From Spirosoma fluviale (GTDB taxonomy: Bacteria > Bacteroidota > Bacteroidia > Cytophagales > Spirosomataceae): a stretch of 64,000 bases of DNA. The stretch's first letter is position 1, and each line of letters starts with the position of its first letter. The stretch lies in assembly GCF_900230225.1 (NCBI RefSeq), contig NZ_OCNH01000004.1:408708-472707 (forward strand), read 5' to 3'. The notes under the pieces were generated by a model. It was not told where the DNA came from. It saw only the letters and a program-made list of their open reading frames with translations, and did no database searches. Positions 46,044 through 53,008 of this stretch are shown here, in pieces. A program made the position numbers and the translations under genes.

Positions 46044-48449
46044 ATGAGAAAACTCCTGTTAATGGCGAGCTTGACCTTCGGGTCGGCCGCTTCGATGGCA
46101 CAGGCACCAGCAGCCCCTACGCAGAACGCCAACTCGCGTTTCGAGCAGTTGGGCTCCATGATGCCCACGCCCAATACCTTTCGTACAGCCTCCGGCGCTC
46201 CGGGAAAAGATTACTTCCAAAACCGCGCTGATTACGACATCAAGGTAGAACTTGACGACGCCAATCAGAAGATCATCGGTTCCGAAACGGTTACGTATCA
46301 TAACAACTCGACGGACGAGCTACCGTTCATCTGGCTTCAACTCGACCAGAACCTGTTTGCCAAAGGCTCTCCCGGTAGTGTAACCCGCACCGGCAGTGTG
46401 AATGAAAGCGGTATGAGCTTTGCTCAGTTGCAGAACCTGACCTCGGTTCGTGAACGCAGCAGCCAGCAGGCTTCCGACAAATATGGCTACCACATTACTT
46501 CGGTAAAAGATGCCAAAACAGGGAAAGCGCTCAAGTACGTCATTAACGAAACCATGATGCGGATCGACCTGCCAGCAGGCTTAAAACCCGGCGGCAGCTA
46601 CTCGTTCAATGTGGACTGGAACTACTTCGTAACGGAGTACTACGGCCGGAGCGGTATGGAGTTCTTTGCCAAAGATGGCAACTACAACTACTTCATTGCC
46701 CACTGGTTCCCCCGCCTTTGCTCTTACAACGACGTAACGGGCTGGCAGAACAAGCAGTTTCTGGGACAGGGCGAGTTTACCCTCATCTTCGGCAACTACA
46801 AAGTAGCCATAACCGCCCCCAGCGATCACATTGTTGGGGCTACGGGCGAATGCCAGAATTACAAGCAGGTATTGTCGGCAACACAGCAGAAGCGAATGGC
46901 GCAGGCGGCTACGGCCAAAATCCCCGTTGTGATCGTTACCCAGGCCGAAGCCGAGGAAGCGCTGAAAACAAAACCAACTGACAAGGTTGGTAAAAAGACA
47001 TGGGTATATGCAGCTCAGAACGTGCGGGACTTTGCGTTTACCAGCAGCCGCCGATTTATCTGGGATGCCATGCAAACCGATGTGTACGGCGATGGTCGTA
47101 AAATCTGGTCGATGTCGTTCTACGCCAAAGAAGGCAACCCACTCTGGGGGCAGTATTCGACTCGCGTGGTTGAGCATACGCTGAAGTCGTACGGTAACCG
47201 AACCATCAAGTATCCGTATCCGGTAGCTATCTCCTGCCATGCAACGGCCGGTGGCGGCATGGAGTACCCCATGATCTCGTTCAACGGTGGTCGCCCCGAA
47301 CCCGATGGCACCTACTCGGAGCAGGTCAAAGCGGGCATGATTGGCGTAATCATCCACGAAGTAGGGCACAACTTTTTCCCCATGATCGTCAACTCCGATG
47401 AGCGCCAATGGGCATGGATGGACGAAGGTCTGAACACGTTCTGTCAGTATTTGAGCGAAAAAGAATGGGATTACAACTTCCCCACCCGCCGGGGTGAGCC
47501 TCAGTTGATTGTCGACTACATGAAGTCGGACAAATCCGTGTTATCGCCCATCATGACATCGTCCGATAATGTTATTAGCCTTGGGCCTAACGCGTATGCA
47601 AAGCCAGCAACAGCGCTGAACATCCTGCGCGAAACGGTGATGGGCCGCGAACTGTTCGACTACGCCTTTAAAGAGTACGCCCGCCGATGGGCCTTCAAAT
47701 CCCCCGAACCCGCCGACTTCTTCCGAACCATGGAAGATGCCTCGGGCGTTGATCTGGACTGGTTCTGGAAAGGCTGGTTCTACGGCGTTGAGCCGGTCGA
47801 TCAGGATTTGGTAGAGGTAAACTGGTTCCAGGTTGATTCGGGCAATCCGGAGGTAACAAAAGCAGCGGCCCGTGCCGAAGCAAAACGTCGCGCGGGTACC
47901 ATCAGCAAGCAGCGGGATGCCGCCACGCAGGCCGAAACGGTTGTCGCGAAAGACAGCACCATGAAGGACTTCTACAACAGCTATGACCCCTATGCTGTTA
48001 CCGAAGCCGACAAGAAGCGATACCAGGATTACCTGGCAACCCTAAGCCCCGATGAGCGCAAAACGCTGGAAACAAACGCAGCGACGAACTTTTATACCCT
48101 GTCGTTGAAAAACAAAGGGGGTCTTCCCATGCCGGTGATTATACGGATGGAGTTCGAAGATGGTACCGACTCGGTAGCCCGTTTTCCGGCCGAAATCTGG
48201 CGCTTCAATGATGTTTCGATCAACAAGGTCATTGCTACACCTAAGAAAGTGAAACAATGGGTTTTGGACCCTTTCCAGGAGATCGCCGACATCGATACGG
48301 AAAACAATTCATTCCCACGCATGGCGCAACCCACGCGTTTCCAGTTGTTCAAGCAACAGCAGCGTTTCGGTCCACAAGGCCCAAACCCCATGCAGCAGCA
48401 ACGGCGGGCCAATCAACCACCTGCCACTCAGGGCAGCGGGAAGAATTAA
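46044..48449 (+). CDS. M1 family zinc metallopeptidase, tandem copy 3
   Basis: 801 residues with the signal MRKLLLMASLTFGSAASMAQ. It keeps the zinc site (HEVGHNFFPM, His438) and GGMEYPM. It is the most diverged copy: residues ~105-215 and the central ~275-310 differ clearly from copies 1 and 2, yet blocks around RRWAFKSPEPADFFRTMEDASG are identical to them. It starts 24 bases after copy 2. The different N-terminal substrate region may give a different peptide preference (inference). Confidence 0.93.
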   Translation: MRKLLLMASLTFGSAASMAQAPAAPTQNANSRFEQLGSMMPTPNTFRTASGAPGKDYFQNRADYDIKVELDDANQKIIGSETVTYHNNSTDELPFIWLQLDQNLFAKGSPGSVTRTGSVNESGMSFAQLQNLTSVRERSSQQASDKYGYHITSVKDAKTGKALKYVINETMMRIDLPAGLKPGGSYSFNVDWNYFVTEYYGRSGMEFFAKDGNYNYFIAHWFPRLCSYNDVTGWQNKQFLGQGEFTLIFGNYKVAITAPSDHIVGATGECQNYKQVLSATQQKRMAQAATAKIPVVIVTQAEAEEALKTKPTDKVGKKTWVYAAQNVRDFAFTSSRRFIWDAMQTDVYGDGRKIWSMSFYAKEGNPLWGQYSTRVVEHTLKSYGNRTIKYPYPVAISCHATAGGGMEYPMISFNGGRPEPDGTYSEQVKAGMIGVIIHEVGHNFFPMIVNSDERQWAWMDEGLNTFCQYLSEKEWDYNFPTRRGEPQLIVDYMKSDKSVLSPIMTSSDNVISLGPNAYAKPATALNILRETVMGRELFDYAFKEYARRWAFKSPEPADFFRTMEDASGVDLDWFWKGWFYGVEPVDQDLVEVNWFQVDSGNPEVTKAAARAEAKRRAGTISKQRDAATQAETVVAKDSTMKDFYNSYDPYAVTEADKKRYQDYLATLSPDERKTLETNAATNFYTLSLKNKGGLPMPVIIRMEFEDGTDSVARFPAEIWRFNDVSINKVIATPKKVKQWVLDPFQEIADIDTENNSFPRMAQPTRFQLFKQQQRFGPQGPNPMQQQRRANQPPATQGSGKN

Positions 48450-48464
48450 TGAATACTGGATAAC

Positions 48465-48526
48465 GGCCAATGTACAATGGATAATGATACTAGAGAATTT
48501 ACATTATTATCCATTGTACATTGACC
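48465..48526. repeat. AATG-rich intergenic inverted repeat after the M1 cluster
   Basis: GGCCAATGTACAATGGATAA at 48465-48484 pairs with its near-complement ending at 48526 (about 20 bp, one mismatch). The right arm overlaps the -33 region of the tRNA promoter. It is of the same style as the repeats at 16643-16719 and 57959-58036. Confidence 0.7.
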
Positions 48527-48543
48527 ATTATCCATTACTTTTG
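48514..48543 (+). promoter_or_regulatory. Promoter of the tRNA-Pro/GIY-YIG locus
   Basis: TTG at 48514-48516, exactly 19 bases, then TACTTTTG at 48536-48543, a full match to the Bacteroidota TTG-N19-TAnnTTTG form. The tRNA-like fragment begins ten bases after it, as expected for a stable-RNA promoter. Confidence 0.75.
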
Positions 48544-48553
48544 CAAACCAATT

Positions 48554-48605
48554 CGGGATGTAGCGCAGTCCGGTAGCGTGTCCCGCCAGAAGCGGGAAGG
48601 TCGTG
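48554..48605 (+). pseudogene. 5' fragment of a tRNA-Pro gene, interrupted in the T arm
   Basis: 52 bases match the intact tRNA-Pro at 48859 through acceptor 5' strand, D arm and into the T stem. The anticodon arm is replaced by TCCCG-CCAGAAG-CGGGA, the same length, lacking T33. After GGTCGTG the tRNA sequence stops and the GIY-YIG frame begins. The 3' half is absent, so no functional tRNA can be made from this copy alone. Confidence 0.8.
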
Positions 48606-48615
48606 TAAGAATCAC

Positions 48616-48855
48616 GTGGTATATATAGTTTACAGTGATTCACTCATGAAGTATTATGCAGGACAAACCGAAAACCTGAACCGACGATTGCTTGAACACA
48701 ATTCAGGTAAAGGAAATTACACCTCCAAAGGTGCCCCCTGGCGAATGGTTCATTGCTTTGAGTGTGCCAGTAGAAGCGAAGCAATACATTTGGAGAAAAC
48801 GATTAAAAGTCGAGGTATTAAACGATATTTGCAGGACAACAACCTGTTAAAATAA
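48616..48855 (+). CDS. GIY-YIG nuclease domain protein embedded between tRNA-Pro sequences
   Basis: 79 residues from GTG at 48616, no upstream ATG fits. The whole protein is one GIY-YIG (UvrC/URI-like) domain: VYIVYSDSLMKYYAGQT carries the two motif tyrosines and Gly, then NRRLLEHNSGKG with the conserved Arg and SRSEAIHLEKTIKSRG with the catalytic Glu. All key residues appear intact, so it may be an active endonuclease. The frame is open back into the tRNA fragment, and the stop TAA is only three bases before the intact tRNA-Pro. It must be transcribed with the tRNA sequences. Function unknown; a selfish or tRNA-linked nuclease is an inference. Confidence 0.85.
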   Translation: MVYIVYSDSLMKYYAGQTENLNRRLLEHNSGKGNYTSKGAPWRMVHCFECASRSEAIHLEKTIKSRGIKRYLQDNNLLK

Positions 48856-48858
48856 CCT

Positions 48859-48932
48859 CGGGATGTAGCGCAGTCCGGTAGCGTGCTTGCATGGGGTGCA
48901 AGAGGTCGTGGGTTCGAATCCCGCCTTCCCGA
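48859..48932 (+). tRNA. tRNA-Pro (anticodon GGG)
   Basis: 74 bases without CCA. Acceptor CGGGATG pairs with CTTCCCG (one T-T mismatch), D arm GCGCAGTCCGGTAGCGT, anticodon arm CTTGC-ATGGGGT-GCAAG with GGG, T arm GTGGG-TTCGAAT-CCCGC, discriminator A. CCA is not encoded. It starts three bases after the GIY-YIG stop codon and is followed by a terminator hairpin. Confidence 0.9.
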
Positions 48933-49171
48933 CACAAAAGGTTAACTCAACGAGTTGGCCTTTTTTTGTGCCCAAGCGGGTAGCGTGTCCCGCCGAGAGC
49001 GGGAAGGTCGTGGGTTCGAATCCCGCCTTCCCGACACAAAAGGTTAACTCAACGAGTTGGCCTTTTTTTGTGCCCAAGCGGGTAGCGTGTCCCGCCGAGA
49101 GCGGGAAGGTCGTGGGTTCGAATCCCGCCTTCCCGACACAAAAGGTCAACTCAATGAGTTGGCCTTTTTTT
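48904..49171 (+). repeat. 102-bp tandem repeats of a degenerate tRNA-Pro 3' part plus terminator
   Basis: GGTCGTGGGTTCGAATCCCG occurs at 48904, 49006 and 49108, a strict 102-base period. Units two and three carry GGTAGCGTG, an altered anticodon arm (TCCCG-CCGAGAG-CGGGA, no T33), the full T arm, acceptor 3' strand, and the terminator, but no 5' acceptor strand. Because 102 is a multiple of three, long spurious reading frames run through on both strands; they are not genes. Confidence 0.88.
48937..48968 (+). terminator. Terminator after tRNA-Pro (first of three copies)
   Basis: AGGTTAACTC-AAC-GAGTTGGCCT followed by seven T. The same hairpin recurs with the 102-bp repeat at about 49039 and 49141; the last copy (AGGTCAACTC) pairs better. 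Confidence 0.85.
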
Positions 49172-49249
49172 ATGCCTTTAGTGCAACAGTATATACTGCC
49201 CGGCTGTGTCAGCCTCAAGAATAGGTTAACGTGACTAAAATTCAGGCCT

Positions 49250-49407
49250 TAAGTGCCGTAGGCACGAGATGTTTGTAGCAAAGTGGCCTCCTGCTCCAAC
49301 CGGCGTGCCGTAGGTACGCAACAAGCAGTAGGGGTCGCGTACCTATGGCACGCCCGGTGAATCAGAGGGCCACTTTTACTACAATCATTCCGTACCTACG
49401 GCACTTA
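49250..49407. mobile_element. MITE-like element with long imperfect terminal inverted repeats
   Basis: The 158-bp element begins TAAGTGCCGTAGGCACG and ends CGTACCTACGGCACTTA. Inverted similarity extends about 45 bases inward on each side (through TTGTAG and GTGGCC), and an inner inverted repeat (GCGTGCCGTAGGTACGC near 49302; GCGTACCTATGGCACGC near 49337) fills the centre. No coding capacity. It looks like a non-autonomous mobile or structural repeat. Confidence 0.7.
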
Positions 49408-49516
49408 GACTACTGATATTCAAACAGCATAGCCCACTATTCACATTAGATTAAGTGGCCTGAGTCCTTAACACACCATGATCAGGCATTTGAGAAGCTA
49501 CAGCTTTATCTAAATA

Positions 49517-49978
49517 CTATGGGTTACTTCTTTTGGGAACATAGACCTTGTTACCCTGGTCATTGACATAATACTGCCCTCCTCTTGGGCCCGTTTGAAT
49601 ATCTCTCCCCTGACCGTAATTAGACGCATCAGGTGAATAATCCCTAGCCCGGCTACCGGCAGAATTAGTGTAGGGATTATTATTCCCTTGAGTTGAGTAA
49701 TTATTCTGATTCGTATTGTCCGGTACAGTTGAATAATAGGGGGCTACTACCGTACCATTTTGCCGTGTGTAACCACTGTTCAATCGTGAATCTGGAGAAG
49801 AATTGTAAGAGCCACTGGTACCATAAGAAGGGGTAGTAGGTGAACTTGGCAACTGGTAAGTAGATCGGCTGCTGGGATACTGGGCTTTTGACTCCCCGAT
49901 TAGCCCTAACAAGCCAGCGGAAAGCCCTAAAAAGAATAATAATCTGTAAACGGGTGGAACATGGATGGAGAGTTTCAT
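49517..49978 (-). CDS. Secreted Ser/Asn/Tyr-rich protein with C-terminal PBCV-type basic adaptor-like motif
   Basis: 153 residues. Signal peptide (LLFFLGLSAGLLGLIGESKAQ), a low-complexity middle rich in S, N, Y, T, P, and a C-terminal motif IQTGPRGGQYYVNDQGNKVYVPK that resembles the short basic adaptor motif (TGPRGGxYY...GNKxYV) seen in many bacterial and viral proteins. It is likely secreted or surface attached; the role is unknown. Lower G+C than its neighbours by eye. Confidence 0.7.
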   Translation of the reverse strand: MKLSIHVPPVYRLLFFLGLSAGLLGLIGESKAQYPSSRSTYQLPSSPTTPSYGTSGSYNSSPDSRLNSGYTRQNGTVVAPYYSTVPDNTNQNNYSTQGNNNPYTNSAGSRARDYSPDASNYGQGRDIQTGPRGGQYYVNDQGNKVYVPKRSNP

Positions 49979-50348
49979 ACTAATTTTAAGTTTAACAAAT
50001 AGCCGATAGGCCTATCCTAACTGTCTGCTACTTAATAAGACGACCTGTATAAAGGTGAGTGGATTGCTCTATTATTTTTTTTGAGCATTCACCAGCTTAG
50101 TTAAAACACGAGCCAACATTACGATTTATATAGCGAGTAAGATGCAACAGCACCTAATAGAGCCCTGTTACACGCTAACGATCTGATTCAATTCAATCAG
50201 TGAACGGCTAGAACACAGGCTGGCACTAGTGCCAATACGAGTTTGGCTTTTAGGCCACTTGTGTGTAAACCGCACTCCGTAGCATGGGGTATATACTGTA
50301 TCAATCGTACTTTTCCGGACAAATAGATACTACCGTTACCCCGGCTAA
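49979..50348. other. Intergenic region, 370 bases
   Basis: No gene recognised. It contains a perfect 14-base palindrome TGGCACTAGTGCCA at 50221-50234, about 115 bases before the PQQ dehydrogenase start, which might be an operator. Upstream parts are A+T-rich and should hold the divergent promoters. Confidence 0.4.
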
Positions 50349-52709
50349 ATGAAGAACTTATCCACATCCGTTGGCTTAGTCGTTGTTTATTTCCTTTTTC
50401 ATTCAAGTTTAAACGCGCAGCAACGGCCCAGCCCCAAAGTCGGGCTAACGGCGAATCTGGGCGCTTTCACCCAGAAACAGGTTGAAGCAGGATCAGCTCT
50501 TTTTGCCACGCATTGCGCGGCCTGTCATGGTCGGGATCTGCGGGGGACGGAAGGCGGCAACGCGCTGGTTGGCGAGCGGTTCGTAGCCAAGTGGAGCGAT
50601 AAATCGGTGGGGCAGTTGTTCGACCTGACCAAATCGTCCATGCCCAAAACTAACCCGCATTCGCTGGACGATGCTTCCTACGCGTCGCTGATCGCGTATA
50701 TCCTGAGTGCGAACGGCTTTCCGGAGGGCGATGTGGCGTTACCGTCTGCAACGGCACGGTTGAGGCTGATTCCGATGGGTACCCCTCCCCCCTCATCGCG
50801 GGTGAGTATGCAGTTTAAACCCGCCACCTACACCGACAAACCAACCACCATTGAGGGCGACTGGCGGCAGCACCGGAGCGACTATGCCAGTTCCAACTAC
50901 TCGCCCCTGAGCCAGATCAATAAAGACAACGCCAAACAGCTCAAAATTGCCTGGCGTTGGAAGACCGATAATTTCGGCTCGAACCCGGAATTCTATTTTA
51001 AATCGACGCCCCTGATGGTCAATGGCGTGCTGTATACCACGGCGGGTCTGAGCCGAACGGTAGCCGCCATCAATGCCGAAAACGGCGAAACGCTGTGGAC
51101 GTTTCGGTTCGACGAAAAGGACCGCAAGACGTACGTACCCCGTCAGAATTCCGGCCGGGGCGTCGCCTACTGGACTTCGCCCGACAAAGGGAAGGACCGG
51201 GTCATTTATATCACGCCCAGCTTTCAGCTCATCGCCCTCGACGCGCAAACCGGGCACCTCCTCCCCGATTTCGGCGATAATGGCGTGGTAGACCTCAAAA
51301 AAGGCCTTGGCCCGCACGTCGACCCGCTCACCTCCACCATCGGTTCGACCTCGCCCCCGATCATTGTCAACGATGTGATTATCATGGGGGCCAGTTTTCC
51401 GGTTGGTCTGGCTCCGACTTCCAAAAAACAGGTGCGGGGCGACATTATGGGCTATGACGTGAAAACCGGCAAACAGCTATGGATTTTCCGCACCATCCCG
51501 CAAGCCGGAGAAGCTGGAAACGAAACCTGGGAAAAGGATAGCTGGCAATACACCGGAAACGCCGGCGCCTGGGCACCCCTCACCGCCGACCCGGAACTAG
51601 GCTATGTGTACCTGCCGCTGGAAGCCGCTACCGGCGATTTCTACGGTGGGCATCGACCCGGCAACAATCTGTTTTCGCAGAGTCTGGTTTGTCTGGATGC
51701 CAAAACGGGCAAAAAAGTCTGGCACTACCAGTTGATCCACCACGACATCTGGGATTATGACCTACCCGCCCCGCCCATTCTGGCCGACATACGGGTAGAC
51801 GGCAAACCCATCAAAGCGGTAGTGCAGGTGACCAAACAGGCCTCTGCGTTCGTGTTTGACCGCGTGACCGGAAAACCCGTCTGGCCCATTGAGGAGCGGC
51901 CCGTTCCCAAAAGCGATGTAAAAGGCGAATGGACATCGCCCACGCAGCCGTTCCCGACAAAACCGGCCGCGTTTGATCGACAGGGGTATTCGGATGATAT
52001 TCTGGTCGATTTCACCCCCGAGATAAAAAAGGCAGCACTGAAAATTGTCAGTCGCTACAAAAAGGGGCCGCTCTTCACGCCCATCAGCCAGTATGATCCA
52101 CCCAAAAATTTAGGCACGCTGATGCTCCCCGATGCCGTGGGCGGGGCCAACTGGCAGGGCGGTGTCCTCGACCCCGAAACGGGCATGCTCTATGTATCGT
52201 CCAGCACCGTTATCCGGCCCATGAGCCTGGAGGCCGCCCCCGCTATTTCGGACATGGATTATGTGGCCTATATGGGCAATGCCCGCATTGGTCCGTATGG
52301 CTTGCCGCTGGTGAAACCGCCTTACGGACGCATCACAGCCATCGACCTGAACACCGGCGACCATAAATGGATGATGCCCAATGCCGATACGCCCAGTTGG
52401 GTAAAGGATGTTCCGGCCTTAAAAGGCATCAAAATCCCCCGAACCGGATTGCCGGACCGGGTGGGTATGCTGGTGACCAAAACGCTGTTGTTTGCCGGAG
52501 AAGGCGCGGGCCTGTATGGTTCCGATGGCGGTGGAGGCAACAAGTTCAGAGCCTACGACAAAGCAACGGGCAACATCGTCTCCGAGATCGAACTACCCGC
52601 CAATCAATCCGGTCTGCCCATGACGTACTCCATCAATGGCAAGCAGTACATCGTTGTGGCCGTTGGCGCTATCGGCCATCCAGGGGAGTTGGTGGCGTTG
52701 TCGCTTTGA
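50349..52709 (+). CDS. Cytochrome c-PQQ-dependent dehydrogenase (quinoprotein glucose/alcohol dehydrogenase-like)
   Basis: 786 residues. Signal peptide (LVVVYFLFHSSLNAQ), then a cytochrome c domain with haem motif CAACH (Cys56-His60) and a Met ligand candidate in SSMPKTNPHSL. From ~165 an eight-bladed PQQ propeller: WRQHRSDYASSNYSPLSQINKDN, PLMVNGVLYTTAG, AINAENGETLWTFRF, the tryptophan-docking-type repeats (ALDAQTGHLLPDFGDNGVVDL, YDVKTGKQLWIFRT, LDAKTGKKVWHYQLIHHDIWDYDLPAPPILADI). The N-terminal position of the cytochrome domain is unlike many quinoprotein alcohol dehydrogenases (usually C-terminal). It oxidises a sugar or alcohol in the periplasm and passes electrons to the respiratory chain; the substrate is not determined. 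Confidence 0.93.
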   Translation: MKNLSTSVGLVVVYFLFHSSLNAQQRPSPKVGLTANLGAFTQKQVEAGSALFATHCAACHGRDLRGTEGGNALVGERFVAKWSDKSVGQLFDLTKSSMPKTNPHSLDDASYASLIAYILSANGFPEGDVALPSATARLRLIPMGTPPPSSRVSMQFKPATYTDKPTTIEGDWRQHRSDYASSNYSPLSQINKDNAKQLKIAWRWKTDNFGSNPEFYFKSTPLMVNGVLYTTAGLSRTVAAINAENGETLWTFRFDEKDRKTYVPRQNSGRGVAYWTSPDKGKDRVIYITPSFQLIALDAQTGHLLPDFGDNGVVDLKKGLGPHVDPLTSTIGSTSPPIIVNDVIIMGASFPVGLAPTSKKQVRGDIMGYDVKTGKQLWIFRTIPQAGEAGNETWEKDSWQYTGNAGAWAPLTADPELGYVYLPLEAATGDFYGGHRPGNNLFSQSLVCLDAKTGKKVWHYQLIHHDIWDYDLPAPPILADIRVDGKPIKAVVQVTKQASAFVFDRVTGKPVWPIEERPVPKSDVKGEWTSPTQPFPTKPAAFDRQGYSDDILVDFTPEIKKAALKIVSRYKKGPLFTPISQYDPPKNLGTLMLPDAVGGANWQGGVLDPETGMLYVSSSTVIRPMSLEAAPAISDMDYVAYMGNARIGPYGLPLVKPPYGRITAIDLNTGDHKWMMPNADTPSWVKDVPALKGIKIPRTGLPDRVGMLVTKTLLFAGEGAGLYGSDGGGGNKFRAYDKATGNIVSEIELPANQSGLPMTYSINGKQYIVVAVGAIGHPGELVALSL

Positions 52710-52947
52710 GGAAGTAGTAGAGCCAATGGGGATTGGGTCTTTCATTTTCTAATGGAACCGTGTTGATTTAATAATAGCCGAAGCCAATTTGATGCGTCGA
52801 ACTTGAATGATACAGCCAATACTAAAGAGGTAATTTACCACTGCGCGCATCAATGAATTATATTACCATCTTAGTGAAACGGTTATATTTTTACTTGTTA
52901 TAATTAAAATAAATAGAAAGTAAGACAAAACTTTCGTAAACCAAAAA

Positions 52948-52954
52948 GTTAGCA
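52948..52954. other. Possible upstream boundary of a foreign cassette (GTTAGCA)
   Basis: GTTAGC followed by AGCAACTAT lies 55 bases before the ATPase-nuclease gene. The same GTTAGC followed by GACTAT ends the folded site downstream of that gene (55608). The pair could mark the two junctions of an inserted unit. Confidence 0.35.
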
Positions 52955-53008
52955 GCAACTATAACCACTCCGCTTGAAAAGTATCACTAATCAAAATAAT
53001 TGCTCCGA

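Noticed and set aside
48554..48932. A group I intron with GIY-YIG homing endonuclease splitting one tRNA gene
   Set aside because: The downstream sequence is a complete tRNA and not a 3' exon, the break is in the T arm rather than the anticodon loop, and no intron core is seen.
49006..49140. Two further tRNA genes in the tandem units
   Set aside because: They lack the 5' acceptor strand and most of the D arm, and their anticodon loops lack T33; not functional tRNAs.
48847..49234. Long reading frames on both strands (repeats such as AGFEPTTFPLSAGHATRLG)
   Set aside because: They are read-through of tRNA-Pro and its 102-bp tandem copies, whose period is a multiple of three; this is a known source of false proteins.
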